Assembly (NCBI RefSeq): GCF_001183605.1
Contig: NZ_LFXJ01000005.1
Location: 1,647,004 to 1,711,003 of the forward strand
DNA length: 64,000 nucleotides
From: Lysinibacillus xylanilyticus
Lineage (GTDB): Bacteria > Bacillota > Bacilli > Bacillales_A > Planococcaceae
Direction: 5' to 3'
Part shown: piece after piece, positions 1-8,106 of the stretch
How the letters are laid out: every line of letters begins with the position of its first letter
Position numbering within the stretch: the stretch's first letter is position 1
Position numbers and translations under genes: made by a program
The notes under the pieces: generated by a model
Databases searched by the model: none
Seen by the model: the letters and a program-made list of their open reading frames with translations, nothing else
Told to the model about the DNA's origin: nothing

Positions 1-60
1 ATATATCATTTGAAATTAGCATAAATCATTTAAAACAATGTGTCCATCTATTGAATGTAG

Positions 61-195
61 CTTTTCAAAAAGAATTATACTACTGAAAAGGATAGTACTT
101 TGAATGTTCCATTTTTAGCATTTCATTATTCAAGTGACGATGAAGAAATTAAATTCTTTGGTGGAATTACTACAAAGGTTAAAAGAATTGGTTAA
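61..195 (+). pseudogene. Orphan C-terminal reading-frame fragment
   Basis: An open frame with no start codon runs from just after an in-frame TAG to a TAA. It encodes about 44 residues of plausible protein, including FLAFHYSSDDEEIKFFGG. No family is recognised. It lies downstream of the hydrolase gene on the opposite strand and looks like the tail of a lost gene. The remaining bases of the first 299 hold nothing else I can support. Confidence 0.2.
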
Positions 196-299
196 GTCGT
201 TATCTCAATAGAGAAAATGATGACATTACTTGGGTTTTTTAAGCTATTTCTCACGATGAACTCCCTTATTTTTTTAATGAAGTTGGTTTCTGCATAAGG

Positions 300-1673
300 T
301 TATCGGTTTACTGTAAAATTCACTTCCGGGTATTTGGTCTTCAGCCTTTTAAGGGTTGAGCCGTCATCCTTCTGTTTTACATACTGGTCAAAAAATGCCA
401 GGCTGAATTCGTTGATAATGCGATGAACTTCCTTTGGTTTTTCCCCTGGGCTCTGCAACAGAGGGGAGAACAAATGTAAATCAGTGAAGCTAGTATGATC
501 CGTATGAGGAATGACCATTGACATACCACCGCCAGCTAACCCACGTCCATATCGCTCCCTCACTATATAGGGATCTGCTTCATCAGGCTCTTCTGCACTC
601 ATGAGCAGAAATGGTTTTCCAATCCCACTTTCAGGTAAAGTTTCCCCATACAATGTGCCATCCATATCGATGGCTGCTTTGACACGAGAATCTTTTGCAA
701 GTATTTGTGCTGCGGTAGCTCCACCGTAAGAGTGCCCAAACATTCCAATTCGCGAGGTATCAAGCCTTCCGGTAAAGAAGCCAGTCTCATCGTTTTGGTT
801 AAGTTTCTCGATCTGATTCAGCACAAAGGTAACATCTTCCTCCCATAATTTTATGTGTCTATCTCCTTCGTCATCCGTTAAATTGACGGGCTGTACGTAA
901 GCAGTTCGACCATCTGGAAAGACAGTAGCTGCAGCATCAAAGGTATGATCGATACTTAGAACAATATATCCTTGACTAGCCAACTCCTCAACTTCAAACG
1001 TGTTTTGATTACGAAAGCCATTAAAACCATGAGAGAAAAGTAATATGGGATAATGATTCTCTGAGTCTGAGAGTTGTAAATCCATAAACGAATGAGATTT
1101 CACCAAATCCATGTGGCTGAATGCAAATGCAGGAATGGACAATGTTTTTTCCAATCCCTTGGAGAGCTCATTTATGTTACGAATATAAGGTTCTCGATCC
1201 CCCTTGCTTTTTTCATCTGCAGGATACCAAATTTGCACCATCAGTTCGCGTCTATCGGCTGGATTTTTCGAATATGGTTCATTTCTCTCATGATCAACCC
1301 AATGATATAGCTTCGTACCGACCCTATGTGGGCCAGTTGGTTCTTCTAATGAAAATACTGGCATAAGTAAGGGTAGCGCAACTGCTACAGTCAAATAGAT
1401 GGACAACAATAAAGTTTTAACTATGAACATACCCCAGCTTCTAAAGCCCTTTTTCTGCCCAGCTAAAAAATAGCATAAAATCAAGATAACTGGGGATACA
1501 TAGGCCGGAATCATCTGCCATCTAAAACCTTCTGCCAATAACTGAACTGTAACCATTACAACGGCAACCAAAGTAGCTAATTTAGACCACTTTTTCGTTT
1601 CCCTGCCTACTAACAATATCCAACTCAATAGACTAAAATTTACAACTATCAATACAACTTCCCAGAAATTCAT
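300..1673 (-). CDS. Membrane-anchored alpha/beta hydrolase (PAF-acetylhydrolase-like)
   Basis: A 457-residue protein. The first ~120 residues hold about four hydrophobic helices, and the rest is an alpha/beta-hydrolase domain. Visible motifs are FSHGFNGFR (oxyanion-hole loop, ~residue 215) and GHSYGGAT (nucleophile elbow, ~315), with a late His in HTDHTSF that may complete the triad. The layout matches the platelet-activating-factor acetylhydrolase/dienelactone hydrolase-like family, which cleaves short esters; the true substrate is unknown. The ATG follows GGAGAAAGGCC. The active site probably faces outward, but this is inference. It is not in an obvious operon; a signal-peptide mini-ORF and the aminopeptidase lie upstream on the same strand. 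Confidence 0.75.
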   Translation of the reverse strand: MNFWEVVLIVVNFSLLSWILLVGRETKKWSKLATLVAVVMVTVQLLAEGFRWQMIPAYVSPVILILCYFLAGQKKGFRSWGMFIVKTLLLSIYLTVAVALPLLMPVFSLEEPTGPHRVGTKLYHWVDHERNEPYSKNPADRRELMVQIWYPADEKSKGDREPYIRNINELSKGLEKTLSIPAFAFSHMDLVKSHSFMDLQLSDSENHYPILLFSHGFNGFRNQNTFEVEELASQGYIVLSIDHTFDAAATVFPDGRTAYVQPVNLTDDEGDRHIKLWEEDVTFVLNQIEKLNQNDETGFFTGRLDTSRIGMFGHSYGGATAAQILAKDSRVKAAIDMDGTLYGETLPESGIGKPFLLMSAEEPDEADPYIVRERYGRGLAGGGMSMVIPHTDHTSFTDLHLFSPLLQSPGEKPKEVHRIINEFSLAFFDQYVKQKDDGSTLKRLKTKYPEVNFTVNR

Positions 1674-1727
1674 TGGCCTTTCTCCTTTGAACGCATTTTA
1701 CTTCTAATTAAAGAGGTAGTTTTCAGT

Positions 1728-1802
1728 CTAAGCAAAAGCAGATGAAACACTAAATACCATCGTAAGTATAATTGTTCCAATAAAGCATAGGTATCGTTTC
1801 AT
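1728..1802 (-). CDS. Signal-peptide-only mini-ORF (24 aa)
   Basis: ATG follows GGAGCTGAGCAG, a fair ribosome site. The 24-residue product is a textbook Sec signal peptide: Lys/Arg near the N-terminus, a hydrophobic core, and an end in SSAFA, an AXA cleavage motif. The stop codon comes immediately after the cleavage site. No mature protein remains. It is either a truncated secreted-protein gene or a genuine micropeptide; truncation is more likely because the neighbourhood is decayed. Confidence 0.4.
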   Translation of the reverse strand: MKRYLCFIGTIILTMVFSVSSAFA

Positions 1803-1832
1803 CTGCTCAGCTCCTTTCTTTCCATCAAGTAT

Positions 1833-3062
1833 TTAAAATGCCCAGCTACCTTTGCGGAAAATTGGCTCTACAGTTCCATCTGGTAGAATACCGTCGATGT
1901 CCATCTCACTGCTACCAATCATAAAGTCCTCATGTGTTACTGAAATATTTGCACCTAACGCTTCAAGCTGATCGTCTTCTAAATCTCTTCCACCCTCTAA
2001 GCAAGTTGGATAAGCTTTACCAATCGCTAAATGGTTCGATGCATTCTCATCAAACAATGTATTAAAATATAAAATCCCCGATGCAGAAATTGGTGATTCA
2101 TGTGGTACAAGTGCTACCTCACCTAAATAGCAAGAGCCTTCGTCCACATTCATAAGCTCCTGTAAAAAATCATGTCCTATCTGTGCTTCAGCTTTAACAA
2201 TTTTTCCTTCTTCAAATGTCAGTTTAAAGCCGTCGATAATATTCCCTTGATAAACTAATGGTTTTGTATTGCTTACATAGCCATTTACACCTTGTTTCAT
2301 CGGTAACGTATAAACCTCTTCTGTCGGCATATTAGCCATAAAGATAGTATCATCTGGCGTTTTACCACCCCCAGTAATCCATTTATGCTGTGGTGCTAAT
2401 GCAATTGTTAAATCAGTACCTGGCGCTGTATAGTGAAGCTTCGCATATTTTTTATTGTTCAGTAGGGCCGCACGAGATTCTAAATTTGTTACTTGTTCAC
2501 GCCATTTTTCAACAGTATCTCCTTCACCGATACGAACAGTCTTAAAAATGGCCTCCCATAATGCTGGTACTTGATCCTCAGTTGCTAAGTTCGGGAACAC
2601 CTTCGATGCCCACTTTGGTGAAGGAACTGCTACCATCGACCAAGCTATTAAATCCTTCATTACTGCGTTGCGAATGTTTTCCAGGGCAGCTCCTGATACC
2701 TTTTGATATGTAGCTAGACGATCGGCTGAAATACCTGTAAATTTATCAGGGTCTGCAGCATCTATCATTAATAGTGCTCCTTTACGTTCGATCAGCTCAT
2801 CATTCATTTTGACTATCCATTCTGGAAAACGATTAAATTCTTCATCTGAGGCATGCTCAAAGTAAGCACGATCCATTTCCTCATCTGATAAATTAACATG
2901 AACACGTCCCGCCCCAGCCTTATAAGCCTCTTTAACAACTAAACGGGCGAAATCCAATGCATCCACAGATGTATTGACTAATAAGTATTGCCCTGGTTGA
3001 ATATTGACACCAACTTTCACCAAAAGTTCTGCATATGCTTGTAATTTTTCTTCAAATTTCAT
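1833..3062 (-). CDS. Aminopeptidase, peptidase family M29 (AmpS/PepS type)
   Basis: About 409 residues, normal for M29 metallo-aminopeptidases, cytoplasmic enzymes that remove N-terminal residues from peptides with a two-metal (Zn/Co) centre. The metal-binding half is recognisable: FEEGKIVKAEA, GEVALVPHESPIS, LFDENASNHLAIG and THEDFMIGS carry the expected Glu, His and Asp ligands. I place the start at MKFEEKL because GAGG lies 8 bases before that ATG; a longer in-frame extension upstream begins only at TTG. A ~300-bp piece of this gene is duplicated as a pseudogene about 400 bp upstream. Confidence 0.9.
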   Translation of the reverse strand: MKFEEKLQAYAELLVKVGVNIQPGQYLLVNTSVDALDFARLVVKEAYKAGAGRVHVNLSDEEMDRAYFEHASDEEFNRFPEWIVKMNDELIERKGALLMIDAADPDKFTGISADRLATYQKVSGAALENIRNAVMKDLIAWSMVAVPSPKWASKVFPNLATEDQVPALWEAIFKTVRIGEGDTVEKWREQVTNLESRAALLNNKKYAKLHYTAPGTDLTIALAPQHKWITGGGKTPDDTIFMANMPTEEVYTLPMKQGVNGYVSNTKPLVYQGNIIDGFKLTFEEGKIVKAEAQIGHDFLQELMNVDEGSCYLGEVALVPHESPISASGILYFNTLFDENASNHLAIGKAYPTCLEGGRDLEDDQLEALGANISVTHEDFMIGSSEMDIDGILPDGTVEPIFRKGSWAF

Positions 3063-3103
3063 ATTATTTACCTCGCTTCTGTCCAATTGTTTTTTACTCT
3101 CCG

Positions 3104-3220
3104 CTACCTTGTCTTCATACCATACTTTCTGTACAGATTTCCCAGTAATTTCTCTTGACCACTTTTCATACGCTTTTTCCTCACTATATGATAAAAAAAA
3201 TGGGGTTTTTTATCACTCAT
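3104..3220 (-). other. Short ORF ahead of the aminopeptidase, with an A8 tract and open second frame
   Basis: An ATG preceded by a strong AGGAGG (8-base spacing) opens a 38-codon frame starting MSDKK. An eight-A tract lies at 3193-3200. A +1 shift there would give a different frame reading FFLSYSEEKAYEKW and continuing without a stop into the aminopeptidase. The second frame looks more protein-like than the first. This may be a broken small gene, a sequencing or homopolymer error, or an N-terminal extension. Confidence 0.3.
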
Positions 3221-3465
3221 ATATTTACCTCCTAAACTTTGATTCCGTTAATCCGTTTTTCTTCACCGTTCACTCCCTTCTTTCAAAAAGTTATCATTTT
3301 TGATAGATAAACATATCATTTGATATCAATATAAATCATTTTAAATGAATTATCAAGCCTTTTAAACTCATTTTTTCAAAAGTTTGGTAAAAACTGTGTA
3401 AATCTAGGCTCTAGAGTAAATAAAAAAAACAATTTTTACTAGAGATTAATCAAAATGGTTTGTAG

Positions 3466-3763
3466 CGCCTTCACCGATAAGAACAGCTTTAAAAATAGCC
3501 TCCCATAATGCTGGTACTTGTTCCTCAGCTACTAAGTTCAGGAACACCTTCGATGACCCACTTTGATGAAGGAACTGCTACCATCTACCAAGCTATTAAT
3601 TCCTTCATTACGGCGTTGCGATTGTTTCTCAGAACAGCTCCTGATACCTTTTGATAGGTAGCTAGACGATCGGCTGAAATACCTGTTGATTTATCAGGGT
3701 CTGCAGCATCTATCTTTAATAGTGCTCCTTTACGTTCGATCAGCTCATCATTCATTTTGAACT
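3466..3763 (-). pseudogene. Partial duplicate of the M29 aminopeptidase gene
   Basis: This segment matches 2519-2816 inside the aminopeptidase at roughly 90 percent identity by eye. Single-base insertions break the frame, for example an extra A in the stretch matching the codons around PKWASKV and another near the 3763 end. It has neither the gene's start nor its metal-binding half. It is a decayed segmental duplication. Confidence 0.9.
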
Positions 3764-3840
3764 ATTTATTCTCTATTCTTACTCATTTGTAAGAATAGAT
3801 AGATTTTTATAATTCACTACCAATCTTAAAACATAGAAAA

Positions 3841-3870
3841 AAAGACTAGCTTGGCTAGTCTTCTTTTATT
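3841..3870. terminator. Intrinsic terminator hairpin
   Basis: GACTAGC-TTG-GCTAGTC stem flanked by A-runs and T-runs, so it could work in either direction. No intact gene lies next to it. The rest of 3871-4228 has no gene that I can see. Confidence 0.6.
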
Positions 3871-4175
3871 ATGCGGCTATAGGATTGGCAACACACGCAA
3901 GTTTACTGTCAATCCTTCTATATTATTTTACAGGTAGCTGTCGCAACTTAACCATAATAAATCTCCACAATTTTATTCAAATACCTTTGACTTATACTAT
4001 ATAAAAGTCAAACAAACCTAACTCACTTACACCTTTGTTTATCAAGGTTTGTAAGGATATTAGAAGTATATTTATTATTGCTTGACCAACCTTATCTATA
4101 TAACAAAATGGCGATTTTCCCCATTAATCATCACATCTTCTTTAAAATATTTTAGTAGCTATATATATAAACATA

Positions 4176-4205
4176 AAACTCAACTAATCAGATTAGTTGA
4201 GTTTA
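4176..4205. terminator. Perfect hairpin, probable orphan terminator
   Basis: AAACTCAACTAATC-A-GATTAGTTGAGTTT is a perfect inverted repeat. It sits just after the stop of the gene fragment ending at 4229 on the minus strand. Confidence 0.55.
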
Positions 4206-4228
4206 GTGTAAAATACCTTACTACTATC

Positions 4229-4349
4229 TTACTTTAAACAATCTAAAATATCACTTACTAAAATCTTTGTACCTGGAGGGTAATACGTGTCCTTATTATC
4301 ATCCCATTCATCAGGGGACAATTCTTTGATTGTATTGAAAAATGCACAA
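4229..4349 (-). pseudogene. C-terminal fragment of an unknown protein
   Basis: An open frame without a start codon encodes about 40 residues, including ELSPDEWDDNKDTYYPPG and ending in LVSDILDCLK then TAA. It is followed by the hairpin at 4176-4205, as a real gene end would be. The family is not recognised. The 5' part is lost. Confidence 0.4.
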
Positions 4350-4386
4350 AAAATCGCTATGTACCTATTGGAACATAGCGATTTTC
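4349..4386. terminator. Hairpin between two gene fragments
   Basis: AAAATCGCTATGT and its complement ACATAGCGATTTT flank a 10-base loop. It overlaps the end of the fragment ending at 4357 and probably was its terminator. Confidence 0.5.
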
Positions 4387-4490
4387 GTACGAGGGGAACA
4401 TTTCATCAGCTAATGAAAGTGTAGTTTTTTCTAAAGTAAATGTTTCTCCATTGGGGGAGTATATATGAACCTCTATAAAGAGGAGTGTTT
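4357..4490 (-). pseudogene. Second C-terminal gene fragment
   Basis: A minus-strand open frame without a start encodes HIYSPNGETFTLEKTTL and ends in NRYVPIGT then TAG inside the hairpin stem. The family is not recognised. Together with the 4229 fragment it shows that this zone holds remains of at least two small genes. I see nothing supportable in 4491-4670. Confidence 0.35.
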
Positions 4491-4670
4491 AGAAAGCTCA
4501 AGTACAAATATTACTGTATTTTATTTAAATTTGTTTTTTTTACTGCTTATTCTGATCTGCTTCAAATTGGCTTATTGCTCCTGAATGTACCTATTTGAGC
4601 TAGTTAAATAGCTTATACCTTCTCTTTAAATACCGCTGGTTTGCTTACTGAATTACTCACTATATTTTTA

Positions 4671-5651
4671 TCACTTAATTCCAAGAGCTTCTTCAAGTTG
4701 TTTTATTGCTTCCTCTATCGTTAATGTACCTGCCTCTACTTGGTTGAAAATTTCTTGTACTTTGTTTTTAAAAATCTCATCTAAGTTCGCTGGTTTACTT
4801 ACTAGTTGTTTATCTCCCTTCATTCCAAGTGCTTCATCAAGTTGTTTTGTTGCTTCTACTTTCGTTAATGTACCTTCCTCTGCTTGGTAGAAAACTACTT
4901 GTACTTTTTCTTTAGAAATCTCATCTAAGTTCGCTGGTTTACTTACTAGTTGTTTATCTCCCTTCATTCCAAGTGCTTCATCAAGTTGTTATGTTGCTTA
5001 TTCTTTCGTTAATGTACCTGCCTCTGCTTGGTTGAAGATTTCTTGTACTTTTTCTTTAGACATCTCATCTAAGTTTACTGGTTTACTTACTAGTTGTTTA
5101 TCTCCCTTCATTCCAAGTGCTTCATCAAGTTGTTTTGTTGCTTCTTCTTTCGTTAATGTACCTGCCTCTGCTTGGTTGAAAATTTCTTGTACTTTTTCTT
5201 TAGAAATCTCATCTAAGTTTACTGTTTTACTTACTAGTTGTTTTTCTCCCTTCATTTCAAGAGCTTCATCAAGTTGTTTTGTTGCTTCTTCTTTCGTTAA
5301 TGTACCTGCCTCTGCTTGGTTGAAAATTTCTTGTACTTTTTCTTTAGAAATCTCATCTAAGTTTACTGTTTTACTTACTAGTTGTTTTTCTCCCTTCATT
5401 TCAAGAGCTTCAACAAGTTGATTTATTGCTTCCTCTTTCGTTAATGTACCTGCTTTTACTTGGTTAAAAATTTCTCGTACTTTTTCTTTAGAAATCTCAT
5501 CAAAGTTAGCTGGTTTACTAACTTGCCCTTTCACAATTTCACTACTTCCAATAATTTCGGTTGGGACTTCGGCAGCAAACGCAGCTCCAAAAGTCGAAAG
5601 TGCAAATACAGCACCTAAAGTTGTAGCAGCCAATTTCTTTCTCTTTTTCAT
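4671..5651 (-). pseudogene. Secreted six-repeat protein gene, broken by two stop codons
   Basis: The start follows AAAGGAGATT. A clear signal peptide (KKRKK, hydrophobic core, GAAFAAE) leads into six near-identical 48-residue repeats built around LDEISKEKVQEIFNQ, AEAGTLTKEEATKQL and DEALGMKG. Each repeat should fold as short amphipathic helices, loosely like SHOCT-type modules. The fourth repeat has two nonsense changes, GAA to TAA at 4998-5000 and AAA to TAA two codons later. The frame continues intact to 4671. As read, a 217-residue protein of about 3.7 repeats would be secreted, and a 98-residue remainder would be orphaned. Function is unknown; nothing nearby points to one. Confidence 0.75.
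4674..5525 (-). repeat. Six tandem 144-bp coding repeats
   Basis: The units are in frame and about 144 bp long. Neighbouring units share long identical stretches, such as the DNA for the GTLTKEEATKQLDEAL segment. Unequal recombination between units could change the copy number or remove the unit that carries the stops. Confidence 0.85.
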
Positions 5652-5926
5652 AGTTTTTAATCTCCTTTTAAAGTAATTTGTCTTACAGTCTTGATTGTAT
5701 AGGCGCTATCTGTAGTTACTGTGAAGACTATCTGAATATTACATGGAGATTTTGGGGCATCTGGAGTATTTTTCTGAAAATATTTTATCTCTGATTTGAG
5801 TTCTAGCATTAAGATTAGGCTCTATGAAAGAGAACTCATTATTTCTCTCGTCCCTAAAATAACGTCCTAGCCATCTAGATCATTTCTGCTGCTGCCAACT
5901 TACACAATGTTTGCTTTAACCTATTA

Positions 5927-5969
5927 AAATAAGCTGACGTCCGGAATGAACTGGACCGTCAGCTTATTT
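5927..5969 (-). terminator. Terminator of the asb operon
   Basis: AAATAAGCTGACG and CGTCAGCTTATTT form a 13-bp stem, followed on the minus strand by a T-rich run. It lies 71 bp past the asbF stop. Apart from the promoter region of the repeat-protein gene, nothing else is seen in 5652-6039. Confidence 0.75.
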
Positions 5970-6039
5970 ATCTACGAAAGCGAGCATTTATCTATTACAT
6001 AATCTATTCTTGTGATTTATGCATATGTTTTAAACAGCC

Positions 6040-6864
6040 TTATATTTGCACCAACTGCAACGACTTCTTAACCTCCTGAACATCTTTTGCTAATACGCTC
6101 TTCACATTGGCTCCAAACCATTCCAATGACGCATCTACCTCCACGTTCGAATCTACTTCTGCTAGGAATTCACCATAATCAACTGCACCTTCAAACAATG
6201 GAACCATCCCTTCTCTAGATCCTGCTGCAGCATAAACATTGTTAGGAGCAAAAACACCAAGTTGTTCACGTGAGGCAATATTTTTAAAGTGAAAATGTGA
6301 GATATATGGACGAAGTTGCTTCATGGCGACAATAGGGTCCATCCCAGATTCCCATATATGTAAAACGTCAAAGTTCACTCGTAGGCTTGAGTGATTCGTT
6401 TCTTCGAGTAACTGCATTGTTGAAGGTAGATTATCTGTCAATGTGTTCGGATGAGTTTCAACAAGCAAATATTGTCCTTTTGACTCAAGATAATCACAGA
6501 GCATTCTAAGTCTAAAAATAAGTTCTTCCCTTTCTTTTGTACTCGTGTCTGAGCTGCCCTTCTTTCCTACAAATGTACGAATCTTATTTGTTCCCCAGCG
6601 CCTTGCAAGGGAAGATAACCTCTCTGTTTCAGCCATCATCACAGAAACTGGTGCTTCTATTGGCAAATAATCACTAAGCATGCTCGTTTCCAAACCGTAG
6701 GAGCTTAGCCAATCTGCTCCATAATGAAGTTCATCTTCCAAGTTCTTTGCATGAACACCCCAAAGCTCGATTCCTTGAAAACCTTGCGTTTTTGCAAATT
6801 GGGCTAATTGGTCAATCGAGTGGAGATGGTGCCGAAACGAGATTGTACAGATAGATAGTTTCAT
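6040..6864 (-). CDS. asbF: 3-dehydroshikimate dehydratase (petrobactin catechol supply)
   Basis: About 274 residues, matching AsbF. The enzyme turns 3-dehydroshikimate into 3,4-dihydroxybenzoate, the catecholate of petrobactin. It belongs to the xylose-isomerase-like TIM-barrel family. Recognisable segments are SICTISFRH, GIELWGVHAKNL, VETHPNTLTDNLPST, DVLHIWESG, HFHFKN and NNVYAAAGSREGMVPLFEG, which carry the metal and substrate ligands. The ATG at 6864 overlaps the asbE stop as ATGA and follows AGAGG, so I reject the longer frame that reaches 6912. Last gene of the operon, followed by a terminator. Confidence 0.95.
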   Translation of the reverse strand: MKLSICTISFRHHLHSIDQLAQFAKTQGFQGIELWGVHAKNLEDELHYGADWLSSYGLETSMLSDYLPIEAPVSVMMAETERLSSLARRWGTNKIRTFVGKKGSSDTSTKEREELIFRLRMLCDYLESKGQYLLVETHPNTLTDNLPSTMQLLEETNHSSLRVNFDVLHIWESGMDPIVAMKQLRPYISHFHFKNIASREQLGVFAPNNVYAAAGSREGMVPLFEGAVDYGEFLAEVDSNVEVDASLEWFGANVKSVLAKDVQEVKKSLQLVQI

Positions 6865-7835
6865 ATAATAACCTCTTTCTTGTGCTGTATTGTTAACCAT
6901 GCTTGAAAGCATTCTTGTAATCCTTGCTTAATCTTGAACTCAAGGAGATTTTGTTCTTCTAACTTCACAAAAATATCTTCAGCTACTAACATATCTTGCG
7001 TCATCGCAAGTTTCATCGCTCGATACTGAATCGTTGTATAGCCATTCACTAGACGCTCAATTTCATCACACCATGTGTCAAAGCCTTCCTCTTCGTAGCC
7101 AAGTGCTTCCCAAAAAAATGCAAATGCATGCTCATATGCATACTTTCTAATCGCTATAACTGGCAATTGTTTTAATGCAGTCGGAAGTTTTGACAAACTT
7201 TCTTTTTCTTTTCCTTCGATATACTCTTTAATAATTTCGGTAATTGCATCTGTCAACGGATTACAATGAAGCTTTATGCATGTATTAAAATAGGCTTCCA
7301 CCGTCTCTGTAGTTGGAGGAATGATCGTCTTTGCATCAAAGTAATAACCACCTTCGACAGTTGGCTCTTGAATTGCAGCTAAAATTCTCTCCTTCGGTAA
7401 AATCCCTTCCCAGCGAAAATCAGGGTCATACATAAACCATTCTTCTTCATTTTCTGTCGATTCTAGCATTACATAATGAGGGAATGGACGTTGATGAAAT
7501 TTATTCTCTCGCTCTGGAAGCATCGATAAATCCAGCATCACCATCACATATTGATGTGGAGATTTATTCTCTAATAATCCTAGCAGTTTGTTTATATTTT
7601 CTTGTTTTGATTGCTTTTCGTCATACCATTTGTAAAGCTTGATTCCATAGAGCATTTCATACCACATTTGAAAGAAATGATGATCAATTTGATCAGAGTG
7701 GTATGCTAGCACTCCGTTATCAAGCACATCAAAATCTGCGTCCCATACTCCAAAATAGTAGGGCCTATGATCGACGCCTTTCGTTTTCTTAATAACTTCA
7801 CAAACACAGCTTACAAAGCAATGAACTTTTATCAT
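6861..7835 (-). CDS. asbE: Petrobactin biosynthesis protein AsbE
   Basis: 324 residues, close to the length of Bacillus AsbE. In petrobactin assembly AsbE cooperates with AsbC and AsbD to move 3,4-dihydroxybenzoyl units onto spermidine or its citryl conjugates. Sequence features fitting this family are the N-terminal FVSCVCEV (a Cys that could be catalytic), HRPYYFGVWDADFDV and MYDPDFRWEG, which resemble BtrH-type acyl transferases. The start follows GGAGGGAAAAA. The gene is 13 bp downstream of asbD and overlaps asbF by 4 bp, indicating translational coupling. Confidence 0.9.
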   Translation of the reverse strand: MIKVHCFVSCVCEVIKKTKGVDHRPYYFGVWDADFDVLDNGVLAYHSDQIDHHFFQMWYEMLYGIKLYKWYDEKQSKQENINKLLGLLENKSPHQYVMVMLDLSMLPERENKFHQRPFPHYVMLESTENEEEWFMYDPDFRWEGILPKERILAAIQEPTVEGGYYFDAKTIIPPTTETVEAYFNTCIKLHCNPLTDAITEIIKEYIEGKEKESLSKLPTALKQLPVIAIRKYAYEHAFAFFWEALGYEEEGFDTWCDEIERLVNGYTTIQYRAMKLAMTQDMLVAEDIFVKLEEQNLLEFKIKQGLQECFQAWLTIQHKKEVII

Positions 7836-7848
7836 TTTTTCCCTCCGA

Positions 7849-8106
7849 CTATTCTACTTTTTGCTGTTTTTCTAAAAAGCTTGCTAGTGTTCCTACTGTT
7901 TTAAAATCTTTAGGAACGAGAACCTCATCGGGAATGGAAATGCCAAGATCCAACTCTATATGAAGAATCAGTTGAAGGACCATAATTGAATCCATATACA
8001 AATCCTCATTTAATCGTGCATCTTCATTAAAAGAAGATAGTGTCTGCAACTCTAATGAATTTTCCATAATATCATAAATGCTCTTGATCAATTGTTGTCT
8101 CGTCAT
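7849..8106 (-). CDS. asbD: Aryl carrier protein for petrobactin
   Basis: 85 residues, a typical carrier-protein length. The phosphopantetheine site is Ser in YMDSIMVLQ (~residue 39). AsbC loads 3,4-dihydroxybenzoate on this arm and AsbE then uses it. The ATG overlaps the asbC stop (ATGA). The order between asbC and asbE matches the Bacillus anthracis operon. Confidence 0.93.
   Translation of the reverse strand: MTRQQLIKSIYDIMENSLELQTLSSFNEDARLNEDLYMDSIMVLQLILHIELDLGISIPDEVLVPKDFKTVGTLASFLEKQQKVE

Noticed and set aside
5032..5421. 129-codon plus-strand ORF
   Set aside because: Antisense shadow of the 144-bp repeats.
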